The notes under the pieces were generated by a model that did not search any database, was not told the origin of the DNA, and saw nothing but the letters and a program-made list of their open reading frames with translations. From Alphaproteobacteria bacterium (GTDB lineage Bacteria > Pseudomonadota > Alphaproteobacteria > Sphingomonadales > Sphingomonadaceae): 11,094 nucleotides of DNA. The stretch spans positions 1 to 11,094 of the forward strand of contig JAGWVG010000031.1 in assembly GCA_018970965.1 (NCBI GenBank), read 5' to 3'. Below, piece by piece: positions 1-9,251 of this stretch. The stretch's first letter is position 1; every line of letters begins with the position of its first letter. The translations under genes were made by a program, and so were the position numbers.

Positions 1-2013
<2,013 letters not shown>

Positions 2014-2017
<4 letters not shown>

Positions 2018-3525
2018 GACAGACCCTTTGCCGCGCAGTGTTGCGCAATGAAGTTTTCATGGGTGGGCAGTTGTTCTGCCGTCGCGCGAATGATGCGGCC
2101 AATATCTTCAAAAAAGCCCGCCAACTGCTCATACGTCAAATGATCGGCAAGCGGGTGATAGCTGTTGGGGTGGATATTCTGCCCCGTCAGCACTTGGAAC
2201 CAGCCTATTTCGACGAACAGCTCCTCATTTTCTCGGAAGATGCGGCCTGTTTCACGGAACAGATCAATCTTGTCCTTCAGTGTTGTTGGAATCTCCATCT
2301 CGCGGCAGCGCTGCCAGAAGGGCGCATCCGTCCGCTGATTGGCGTGATAATGAAGGATGATGAAATCGCGGATGCGCTCATAATCAAACTGCATCCGGCG
2401 GTTGAACGCTGCGATATTGACGGGATCAAAACCCGCATTGGGGAAATGCGAAAGCAGCTTCGCAATGCCATCCTGAATCAAGTGGATGCTGGTGGATTCC
2501 AGCGGCTCTAAAAAGCCAGACGCGAGGCCCAGGGCGATAACGTTGTGCGACCAAGCCTTTTTGCGCATGCCAGTGCGGAATTTAATGGTCCGTGGCTCGG
2601 CCAGTGCTTCCCCTTCCAGATTGGAAAGCAGCACCGCGGTCGCCTCATCTTCGCTGATAAAATCAGAGCAGAAGACATGGCCATTGCCCGTGCGATGTTG
2701 CAGCGGGATGCGCCACTGCCAGCCCGCCTGATGCGCGATCGATTGCGTGTAAGGACGGGGCGGGCCAACATTGCGACTGGGGACAGCAATGGCCCGATCA
2801 CAGGGCAACCAATGCGTCCAATCTTCATAGCCTGTTTCTAAGCTCTGTTCGATCAACAGACCACGAAAGCCGGAGCAATCGATAAACAGTTCACCTGCAA
2901 TTTCAGCGCCGGATTCAAGCTGAACTGCCGTAACATGACCAGTGTCGCCATCGCGCAGCACCTGTTGGATACGCCCCTCGGTGCGAACGACGCCTGCGCC
3001 TTCGGCTATTTTGCGCAAATAGGCGGCGTAAAGCCCCGCATCAAAATGAAAGGCGTGCGCGATGCCATCTAAATTGGTGTTGGGAATTTGGTTAAACCGC
3101 GCAAAGCGCCCCAAGCGCGCAGCCACCTCGTTAAGCGAATAATCCCAAAGCGATCCGGCCACACCCTCTTTGCGACCGCGCAACCAATATTGGACAAATT
3201 CTAACAGGCCCAGGCTTTGCCCAAATTGGCCAAAGGCGTGCATATAGCTGTCGCCCAGCTGACCCCAATTTTGGAATTGAATGCCCAGCTTAAAGCTGCC
3301 GTGCGTTTCGCGCACAAATTCATTTTCATCCAGACCAACAAGTTGGTTGAACAAGCGAATGGCAGGGATCGTCGCCTCGCCGACGCCCACTGTCCCAATC
3401 TCATCACTTTCAACCAAGGTGATCGCGAGTTGCCGGCCCATAGTTTTGGACAAAGCGGCCGCCGTCATCCAGCCCGCAGTGCCCCCGCCAACAATCACAA
3501 CTTTTTGGATGCGATTACCCATCAT
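2014..3525 (-). CDS. Flavin-dependent (tryptophan-type) halogenase
   Basis: This 503-residue protein belongs to the FAD-dependent halogenases related to PrnA/RebH, which use reduced FAD, O2 and halide to halogenate an electron-rich, often indole-like, substrate. Visible features are the FAD-binding GGGTAGW (13-19), GVGEATIP (47-54), the catalytic lysine K79 in SFKLGIQF, the halogenase signature WQWRIP (269-274) and the second catalytic residue E343 in PLESTSI. All the key positions are therefore intact. I start at the first of two adjacent ATGs (3525), preceded by AAGG at 8 bases; an in-frame TTG at 3558 would add 11 residues but lacks support. The stop overlaps the amylase start. No flavin reductase is encoded in the window, so reduced flavin must come from elsewhere. 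Homologues beside TonB-dependent receptors are known in Xanthomonas and sphingomonads; the natural substrate here is unknown. Confidence 0.93.
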
Positions 3526-3563
3526 CTGGCGAACCTTGCATCGGGAACGGGTGCGCAATTTCC

Positions 3564-3600
3564 GGACATATTATGGCCCGGCGTCCCCAAAAAACAAAAA
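3564..3600 (-). promoter_or_regulatory. Candidate promoter of the halogenase-amylase-glucosidase cluster
   Basis: Only about 63 bases separate the receptor terminator's T-run from the halogenase ATG, so a separate promoter must lie here or overlap the terminator. Reading on the minus strand, CATAAT/TAATAT (3575-3568) resembles a -10 box, with TTGTTT (3597-3592) at 16-18 bases as a weak -35 lying in the terminator's T-run. The -10 sits inside a near-palindrome, GGACATATTATGGCC (3564-3578, one mismatched pair), which might be a protein-binding site. All of this is by eye. Partial read-through from the receptor gene is the alternative. Confidence 0.25.
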
Positions 3601-3633
3601 AGCGGGCCCAACTCAAACAGAGTCAGGCCCGCT
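3589..3633 (-). terminator. Strong intrinsic terminator of the TonB-dependent receptor gene
   Basis: On the minus strand, 9 bases after the receptor stop, the arms AGCGGGCCTGACTC (3633-3620) and GAGTTGGGCCCGCT (3614-3601) pair over 14 positions, two of them G-U, around the 5-base loop TGTTT. The RNA continues with a U-run (T5, G, T6; 3600-3589). This is a textbook rho-independent terminator that separates the receptor from the enzyme cluster downstream. Confidence 0.93.
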
Positions 3634-3641
3634 CTTTAACG

Positions 3642-6365
3642 TCAGAATTTGTAGCTGACGCCAAGCATATAGTTGCGACCATAGTTTTGATAGTCGCGGA
3701 TTTGGCGCGGATCACCATTGAGATAGGTGGTGAACGGCTCATTGGTCAGGTTGCTTGCAGTTGCCAGCACCGACACGCCTTCCAGCGGACCATGCTGGAA
3801 TGTGTACCCAATTTGAGCATCCACAATCATTTCCGACTTCGCCATCACCTTGTCACGCGTCAAGCTGAGGCCCGACACTTCGGCCAAGAAGGACGAGCGA
3901 TAACGGCCACTCAAGCGCGCCTGGAAGCCATTCTTTTCATAATAGGCGGTGCCATTCAGCACCCAGTGCGACAGCCCCGGCATGGTGATATAGTCACCCG
4001 TCTCACGGACACGGCTCTTGGTGTAAGATGCACTGCCGATCACGCCAAAGCCATCCAGAGCTGAGGTGAATGTGTTGAACGGCAGCGAGGCCGATGCTTC
4101 TGCACCGTAAATACGGCCCGAACGACCATTAACCCATTGTTCCACCAGACCCGTATTGGTCCGCGCAGTTACGCCGGCAGGCGGTGTGATGCCCGAGAAG
4201 TCGAACAGATCGGTCTGCTTGTAGATGTAATTTTCCAGATGCTTGTAGAAAGTACCCAGAGATACATACCCGCCCTTGCCGAAATATTTTTCAACAGCGA
4301 GGTCAATTGTGTCAGCCATCAGCGGACGCAACTGCGCATTGCCGACATTGCCTGACCAAGGCGATTGTTTGGGATCAGTCGAGTTCAGGATGTTGTTGGC
4401 AACATTGAACGAAACGCCGCCACCCGGATTGAGCTGATCCATGCGGGCGCGGGCCAGCATGCGCGCAGCGCCCATACGCAGGAACAGGTTCTGCCCAACT
4501 TCCGCCGACAAGTTCAAGCTCGGCAGGATTTCGGTATATTTTGAACCATCCGAGAACGGCTTCACACCGGCAAAGCTGGTCGACACATAGCTGTCACCCG
4601 ACTGGTTGGTGTTCACCACCTGCACGCCAACATTGCCCTTCAGCGGGGCATTGCCCAACATGCTGTCGATATTGGCCTGAACATAGCCCGTCAGGACCTT
4701 TTCATGCACGATATAGCTGTTGGTGAAGCGGCTGGGCGTCCAGTTGCTTTCCGGGGTCAGCGTGTAATTGCCGGCCTGATAATAACGCCAGCTGTCAAAA
4801 GCGACCATGCCGGGGATGCCAATGAAGTTCAGCGACACCGGGCTGAACAGATAAGAAGACGGCACCGGGGTATTGGCCGGATAGTTCTTGCTCGTCAGCA
4901 CAAAGCCTTCGTCAATCAGCTGCTTCTTACGATCGGTGTAGTTCACACCCACGCGGATGCTGGAGAAGAAGCCATCGACATCCTTTGTCGCCTGCAAACG
5001 CAGCGACTTCAGATCATCATGAATGCGCGGACGGTTAACAAAGCCATCCTGGCAATTTGGCACCTTACCGCCACAGCTGTTCCAGCCCTGCGGGTCAGTG
5101 ATGACAAACAAATTGGGGTCAGCATAGTTGATCGTCGGCTTAAAGGCGATCACGCCGCCATTGGCGGGCATGGTGAAGCCCAAGCTGTCAGTGGCACCCA
5201 CGCCACCGCCACGGCCCGTGCCAGTGTAGATTTCAAGATTTTCTTCAAGCTTGCGCAGACGCGAATAGCTGGCATCAAGTTCCAGCTTCAGCGTATCGGT
5301 CGCCTGATATTCAACATTGCCACCCAGCGACAAAATCTTGGAGTTGCGGTGCACCACGTCGTTGCGCATCACGGCTTCCACGCCATTGAAGCGACCGCTG
5401 GTCACGAGGCCATCTTGCACCGTGTAACCGGGCTGCAATTGTGCCGCGCTCCACTGCAGCGGAAGTTCAATACCGCGCAGACGCTGATTGTCGCGGAAGG
5501 ACGACCAATAACCATCCAACGTCACGTGCAGCTTGTCGTCCGGCTTGAATTCCAAAACGCCGATCACGCCGTCACGATTCAATTCGTTCGACTTCACATA
5601 GGGCTTGGCACCGCCAATGACGAAGTTGCTGCCAACTGTGGGATAGCCCCAGGCCTGCCAGCGCTCTTCCGCCGTGGGCGACATCATGCGCGCATAGCCC
5701 AAGGCCCAGCCCACAGTGCCATCCGCATTCTGGTCGATATACGAAATATTGGCGCGATAACCCTTGTTTGAGATATCCGGGTTCAGCTTGCCCAGATCAT
5801 TCATTTCACCACGCACGCCAACGGCAATGGTCCGCCCCTTGTAAGAAAGCGGCCGCGCCGTCTTCATGTCAATCGTACCGCCAATTGCCTGGCCGATCAG
5901 GCTGGCATCTGGCGTCTTGTAGATCACAGCGCCCGTCAGAAGTTCTGACGGATATTGATCAAGTTCAACGCCACGGTTGTTGCTGGCAGAAACCTGCTCG
6001 CGACCATTGAGCAAAGTTGTCGTGAAATCGGGCGCGAGGCCGCGGATCGACACCACGTTGGCGCGGCCATCAAGGCGCTGCGTGGCCAAACCGGGAAGAC
6101 GCGACAGTGATTCTGCAATCGACTGATCGGGCAGCTTGCCGATGTCTTCAGCCGAAATCACTTCGACCATCGATGTATTTACCTTCTTCTCCTCAACCGA
6201 CAGGTTGATGGAGGCGCGCAGGCCGGTGACGACGATTTCGTCGGCATCCGCAGCGGCAGCTTGTGCAAAAGCCGGCGTGGCAAGCGCCATGCCCATGCCC
6301 AGCGCCAACAGGCTGGCCGAACGACCCAGCATGGCGCGAGATACAGTAAACCCGGAAGTGTGCAT
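3642..6365 (-). CDS. TonB-dependent outer membrane receptor (TIGR01782-type), likely maltodextrin transporter
   Basis: This 907-residue outer membrane receptor resembles the Xanthomonas/Caulobacter carbohydrate receptor group that includes Caulobacter MalA. A signal peptide covers about residues 1-35 (cleavage near PAFA-QA), followed at once by a TonB box, ADEIVVTGLR (41-50). The plug domain spans about 62-172, with AEDIGKLPDQSIAESLSRLPG, VSIRGLAP and LLNGREQV as landmarks, then a long beta-barrel ending in SYKF with the terminal phenylalanine usual for barrel assembly. The ATG at 6365 has GAGGGG at 7 bases. It lies first on the left arm, divergent from the LacI-type gene, and ends in a strong terminator. 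The substrate is inferred from the adjacent amylase, glucosidase, regulator and sugar transporter. TonB/ExbBD are not in the window. The receptor class is certain; maltodextrin specificity is likely. Confidence 0.95.
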   Translation of the reverse strand: MHTSGFTVSRAMLGRSASLLALGMGMALATPAFAQAAAADADEIVVTGLRASINLSVEEKKVNTSMVEVISAEDIGKLPDQSIAESLSRLPGLATQRLDGRANVVSIRGLAPDFTTTLLNGREQVSASNNRGVELDQYPSELLTGAVIYKTPDASLIGQAIGGTIDMKTARPLSYKGRTIAVGVRGEMNDLGKLNPDISNKGYRANISYIDQNADGTVGWALGYARMMSPTAEERWQAWGYPTVGSNFVIGGAKPYVKSNELNRDGVIGVLEFKPDDKLHVTLDGYWSSFRDNQRLRGIELPLQWSAAQLQPGYTVQDGLVTSGRFNGVEAVMRNDVVHRNSKILSLGGNVEYQATDTLKLELDASYSRLRKLEENLEIYTGTGRGGGVGATDSLGFTMPANGGVIAFKPTINYADPNLFVITDPQGWNSCGGKVPNCQDGFVNRPRIHDDLKSLRLQATKDVDGFFSSIRVGVNYTDRKKQLIDEGFVLTSKNYPANTPVPSSYLFSPVSLNFIGIPGMVAFDSWRYYQAGNYTLTPESNWTPSRFTNSYIVHEKVLTGYVQANIDSMLGNAPLKGNVGVQVVNTNQSGDSYVSTSFAGVKPFSDGSKYTEILPSLNLSAEVGQNLFLRMGAARMLARARMDQLNPGGGVSFNVANNILNSTDPKQSPWSGNVGNAQLRPLMADTIDLAVEKYFGKGGYVSLGTFYKHLENYIYKQTDLFDFSGITPPAGVTARTNTGLVEQWVNGRSGRIYGAEASASLPFNTFTSALDGFGVIGSASYTKSRVRETGDYITMPGLSHWVLNGTAYYEKNGFQARLSGRYRSSFLAEVSGLSLTRDKVMAKSEMIVDAQIGYTFQHGPLEGVSVLATASNLTNEPFTTYLNGDPRQIRDYQNYGRNYMLGVSYKF

Positions 6366-6497
6366 TCCTCATCCCCTCACATACGGCGCAACAAGACCCG
6401 CGCCTGGCATCTGACACCCGTCATCAGAAAGCCGACATGGTTCTCTGCGCAGGTTAGGGTGAGGATTATCGGCCCGCACGCAGGGCGGACAGGATTG

Positions 6498-6511
6498 CAC
6501 ATACGTATTCA
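6498..6511. promoter_or_regulatory. Candidate LacI-family operator upstream of the receptor
   Basis: CACATACGTATTCA contains the perfect 8-base palindrome ATACGTAT centred on CG (6504-6505), as is usual for LacI-family sites. Read on the minus strand it is TGAATACGTATGTG, which shares the half-site TGnATwCG with the candidate upstream of the transporter (TGTATTCGTATACA). It lies immediately upstream of the proposed receptor -35 box. The assignment is by comparison of only two sites. Confidence 0.4.
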
Positions 6512-6554
6512 AAATGTCATGTTGATGAATATGGGTGGAGGTGCGACACAAGCG

Positions 6555-6565
6555 CCACAGTCTGT
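6555..6565 (+). repeat. 11-base direct repeat, copy 1 (upstream of LacI-type gene)
   Basis: CCACAGTCTGT occurs exactly here and again at 7712-7722 upstream of the transporter, in the same orientation, each followed shortly by GGGGCTT. The core ACAGtCTGT is itself an inverted repeat. It may be a regulator-binding or promoter element. Confidence 0.5.
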
Positions 6566-6615
6566 ATGGGGCTTTGGCTTTATGCAACAAAATGCCACTC
6601 CAACGGGGAGGAGCC

Positions 6616-7638
6616 ATGTCGGGCAAGCCGACATCTTTTGACATTGCACAATTGGCGGGCGTGTCGCAGCCAACTGTCTCTCGCGCGCTGCGCGGCAGCC
6701 CCACAGTGTCAGAACAAACTCGCAAACGCATCGAAGCGATTGCCCAGCAGCTGAATTATAAGGTCGATAAAAACGCCTCAAGCCTGAGACGGCGCGAAAC
6801 CAACACGCTGGCATTGCTGTTTTATGAAGACCCCATGCCCGATGCGACGATTATCAACCCCTTCTTTCTCTCGATGCTGGGGGCAATTACGCAGACCTGT
6901 TCGCGCCATGGCTATGATTTGCTGATTTCGATGCAGCAATTCTCAAGCGATTGGCATGTCGACTTTGAAGAAAGCCGCAAAGCCGACGGCATCATTCTTT
7001 TGGGCCATGGCGATTTTGAGCCCTATCGTGCCAAGCTAGATCGACTGATGGAGCAAGGCACGCATTTTGTGCGCTGGGGCCCGGCGCGCGATGCGGGCTT
7101 AGGGGTCGTGGTCGGCAGTGATAATTTTCACGGCGGACAGCAAGCCACGTCACATCTGATTGGCCTCGGACGCAAGCGCATCGCATTTTTAGGTGAAGCC
7201 AACAGCCATTACCCCGAATTTAATGATCGCCACCAAGGCTATCTGCAAGCCCAAGCCGAAGCAGGCTTGAAGGCCGACCCGCGCCTATACCGCATGGCGC
7301 ATACGGACCAATGCGGCCATGATGCCGTGTGCCAACTTTTGGCCGAGGGGCTCGAGTTTGACGCAATTTTTGCCGCGAGTGATTTGATTGCGCTCGGCGC
7401 GATGCGGGCCTTGCAAGAATATGGGCGGGATATTCCCAAAGATGTATCAGTTATCGGCTTTGACGATATTTTGGCAGCCAGCTTGGCCCGACCGCCCCTG
7501 ACAACAGTGCAACAAGATTATAAGCGTGCGGGCGAAGTATTGGTGGAAACGCTCATCGGCACCATCCGCGCAGAGCCCGTCGAATCCATCGCGCTGCCGT
7601 GCAAGTTGGTGGTGCGCAAATCCTGCGGCGCCAAATAA
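6616..7638 (+). CDS. LacI-family transcriptional regulator of the sugar locus
   Basis: This 340-residue protein has the full LacI architecture. The N-terminal helix-turn-helix covers about 7-45, with SFDIAQLAGVSQPTVSRAL (7-25) and the helix RKRIEAIAQQLNY. A hinge with the minor-groove leucine follows (SSLRRR, L57), then a periplasmic-binding-like sugar domain (about 64-335) with GSDN (167-170), FAASDLIALGAMRAL (252-266) and VIGFDD (279-284). The start is the ATG at 6616, preceded by GGGGAGGA at 3 bases, which places the DNA-binding domain right at the N-terminus; a GTG at 6535 would add 27 non-homologous residues. It is divergent from the receptor and precedes the sugar transporter, like Caulobacter MalI. 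Effector (probably maltose or a related sugar) and sign of regulation are inferred. It probably binds the CG-centred sites in the two flanking gaps. Confidence 0.94.
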   Translation: MSGKPTSFDIAQLAGVSQPTVSRALRGSPTVSEQTRKRIEAIAQQLNYKVDKNASSLRRRETNTLALLFYEDPMPDATIINPFFLSMLGAITQTCSRHGYDLLISMQQFSSDWHVDFEESRKADGIILLGHGDFEPYRAKLDRLMEQGTHFVRWGPARDAGLGVVVGSDNFHGGQQATSHLIGLGRKRIAFLGEANSHYPEFNDRHQGYLQAQAEAGLKADPRLYRMAHTDQCGHDAVCQLLAEGLEFDAIFAASDLIALGAMRALQEYGRDIPKDVSVIGFDDILAASLARPPLTTVQQDYKRAGEVLVETLIGTIRAEPVESIALPCKLVVRKSCGAK

Positions 7639-7671
7639 TCTGGTTGTGAATGGCCCGCGGTTCGCCGCCAG

Positions 7672-7685
7672 TGTATTCGTATACA
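7672..7685. promoter_or_regulatory. Candidate LacI-family operator upstream of the transporter
   Basis: TGTATTCGTATACA is a 14-base palindrome with a single mismatched pair and a central CG (7678-7679), the usual form of a LacI-family operator. It resembles the element at 6498-6511 upstream of the receptor. It sits about 35 bases upstream of the proposed transporter -35 box, so classic blocking of polymerase would need a second site or a different promoter. Confidence 0.45.
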
Positions 7686-7711
7686 TCGCCTGCAAAATGT
7701 TGAGCCCATGA

Positions 7712-7722
7712 CCACAGTCTGT
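7712..7722 (+). repeat. 11-base direct repeat, copy 2 (upstream of transporter)
   Basis: CCACAGTCTGT is identical to 6555-6565. Here it overlaps the proposed -35 box of the transporter promoter, and GGGGCTT follows after 6 bases (2 bases in copy 1). Confidence 0.5.
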
Positions 7723-7747
7723 CAGCAAGGGGCTTAAAGAATACAAT
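7719..7747 (+). promoter_or_regulatory. Candidate transporter promoter
   Basis: CTGTCA (7719-7724) and TACAAT (7742-7747) are spaced by 17 bases and match the vegetative consensus at 4 and 5 of 6 positions. Transcription would begin near 7754, just ahead of the start codon, giving a very short leader. The rest of the 7639-7766 gap holds the operator candidate and no gene. No T-tailed terminator for the regulator is visible, so read-through from it is also possible. Confidence 0.4.
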
Positions 7748-7766
7748 AGTGCGAGGGGATGAAGTG

Positions 7767-9239
7767 ATGGAAAAGCCGCGTCAGGGCTTTTGGGGCCTTT
7801 GGAATATCTCCTTTGGCTTTTTTGGCATTCAAGTCGCCTTTGGGCTCCAAAACGCGAATGTCAGCCGCATCTTTCAATCGCTCGGCTCGAATGTCGATGA
7901 TCTTGCGATACTTTGGATTGCTGCGCCATTGACGGGGCTCTTGGTACAGCCGCTGGTTGGCTATTATAGTGATCGCACTTGGGGCCGGTTTGGCCGCCGT
8001 CGCCCTTATTTCATGGCAGGGGCCGCTCTTGCAGCCCTTGCTCTAGTGGGCCTCCCCAATGCCGGCCTCCTTCTGGTTGCGGCTGTGTTGCTCTGGCTCT
8101 TGGATGCCTCGCTCAATATCTCGATGGAACCGTTTCGCGCCTTTGTCGGCGATATGACGCGGGAGGATCAGCGCGCGCAAGGCTATGCCGTGCAGACAGC
8201 TTTTATTGGCACCGGCGCAGTTTTGGGGTCTATGGCGCCCTGGGTTCTGGCGCATCTGGGCGTGCCCAATGTAGCGGCACAGGGCATTCCACCCTCGGTG
8301 CGTTATGCCTTTTACATTGGGGCCGCTGCGATTTTTATCGCGGTTTCATGGACTGTGCTCACCACCCGCGAATATTCCCCCGAAGAGTTGCGAGGTTTTG
8401 GCAGCGACGCAGCGACACCGCCCGCCCAAGCTAACCTTACCGCTTCCAACACGGGAGGTTTGTGGTTGATGGGCGGCGCGTTTGTTTTGGCGCTGGTGGA
8501 AACATTGACACTGGATAAACAGCTTTATGTGCTGGGCGGCGGCTTGGGCGTTTATGGCTTAGCGCAAATGGTGAACACCGCCGCACTCAAGCGTGGCGGC
8601 TCGCTTGGTGCGCTCAGCCAGATTTTGAGCGATCTTAACAGCATGCCACGGCAGATGCGGCGCTTGGCTGTGGTTCAGTTCTTCACATGGATCGCGCTTT
8701 TCATCCTTTGGATTTATACCACGCCGGTTGTCACTCAATATGTGTTCCACGCCACAGACACGGCCTCGGCCGCTTATAATTCTGGGGCTGATTGGGTGGG
8801 CGTGCTGTTTTCCATTTATAATGGCGTGGCCGCATTGGCGGCTTTGGCGCTGCCGTTGCTGACGAGAAAGATCGGCGCAGCGCGCACCCATATGGCGTGC
8901 CTGCTCACCGGGGCGGCCGCTTTTGCCGCGATGATGGTTATCCGCGATGCAAACCTGCTCGTGCTGCCCATGATCGGCATTGGCGTTGCCTGGGCGTCAA
9001 TTCTCACCATGCCCTATGTCATTCTCTCAGCGATTTTGCCGCAAGAGAAGTTCGGCATTTATATGGGCATCTTCAACTTCTTCATCGTGCTGCCGCAATT
9101 GATGATTGCCACCATCATGGGCGGCATCATGCGCAGTTTCTTCCCCGGCGCACCCATTTGGACGATGTTGATTGCGGCGCTGGTCATGGCGGGTGCGGCG
9201 CTCGCGATGCTGCGGGTCGATCATAAACAAGCGTCTTAA
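7767..9239 (+). CDS. MFS sugar transporter (GPH/sucrose-type symporter family)
   Basis: This 490-residue polytopic inner membrane protein has about 12 hydrophobic segments and the family signature YYSDRTWGRFGRRRPY (66-81) between the second and third segments. That motif is typical of glycoside/sucrose-type cation symporters, including the Caulobacter MalY type. The N-terminus GFWGLWNISFGFFGIQVAFGLQNANVSRIFQSLG (8-40 region) also fits this group. A polar loop around residues 200-225 separates the two halves. I chose the ATG at 7767, which has GAGGGG at 8 bases; a GTG at 7749 overlaps that Shine-Dalgarno and is unlikely. It follows the regulator and is tightly coupled to the esterase behind it. 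Expected role: proton-driven uptake of maltose or short maltodextrins from the periplasm for the cytoplasmic alpha-glucosidase. Substrate is inferred from context. Confidence 0.92.
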   Translation: MEKPRQGFWGLWNISFGFFGIQVAFGLQNANVSRIFQSLGSNVDDLAILWIAAPLTGLLVQPLVGYYSDRTWGRFGRRRPYFMAGAALAALALVGLPNAGLLLVAAVLLWLLDASLNISMEPFRAFVGDMTREDQRAQGYAVQTAFIGTGAVLGSMAPWVLAHLGVPNVAAQGIPPSVRYAFYIGAAAIFIAVSWTVLTTREYSPEELRGFGSDAATPPAQANLTASNTGGLWLMGGAFVLALVETLTLDKQLYVLGGGLGVYGLAQMVNTAALKRGGSLGALSQILSDLNSMPRQMRRLAVVQFFTWIALFILWIYTTPVVTQYVFHATDTASAAYNSGADWVGVLFSIYNGVAALAALALPLLTRKIGAARTHMACLLTGAAAFAAMMVIRDANLLVLPMIGIGVAWASILTMPYVILSAILPQEKFGIYMGIFNFFIVLPQLMIATIMGGIMRSFFPGAPIWTMLIAALVMAGAALAMLRVDHKQAS

Positions 9240-9251
9240 GGAGGATCGACA

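Larger units (their letters stand above)
6366..6615. promoter_or_regulatory. Divergent control region between receptor and LacI-type gene
   Basis: This 250-base gap holds no convincing gene. It must contain promoters for both directions. For the receptor (minus strand), GATAAT (6470-6465) matches a -10 box at 5 of 6 positions, with a weak CTGTCC (6492-6487) 16 bases upstream; transcription starting near 6458 would leave a leader of about 90 bases. That leader could form a GC hairpin, GGCGC/GCGCC (6404-6400 with 6389-6385), ending 6 bases before the Shine-Dalgarno. An operator-like site and an 11-base repeat shared with the transporter upstream region are listed separately. I find no convincing promoter for the regulator; TTGCAC (6495-6500) with CATGTT (6518-6523) is only a weak possibility. 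Confidence 0.5.

Noticed and set aside
3516..3569. A 17-codon reading frame on the minus strand (MSGIAHPFPMQGSPDDG) ending across the halogenase start codons.
   Set aside because: It could be a leader peptide, but it has no Shine-Dalgarno and no attenuation-like codon run, and it would start at or within the proposed -10 region.
5738..5745. TATACGAA inside the receptor gene, matching the core of the operator candidate.
   Set aside because: An 8-base match in 11 kb on two strands is expected by chance about one time in three, and the flanks do not fit the palindrome.
4704..5771. A long open frame of 355 codons on the plus strand inside the receptor gene.
   Set aside because: It lies fully antisense to a gene with clear signal peptide, TonB box, plug and barrel features. 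Its translation resembles no family and has the His/Ala/Val-rich composition typical of a shadow frame.
6535..6615. A GTG start that would extend the LacI-type regulator by 27 residues.
   Set aside because: LacI-family proteins begin directly with the helix-turn-helix. The ATG at 6616 has an excellent GGGGAGGA site, and the extension overlaps the 11-base repeat.
7657..7668. A GCGG-TTCG-CCGC hairpin after the regulator gene, considered as its terminator.
   Set aside because: The stem is only 4 bp and no T-run follows, so termination is not supported.
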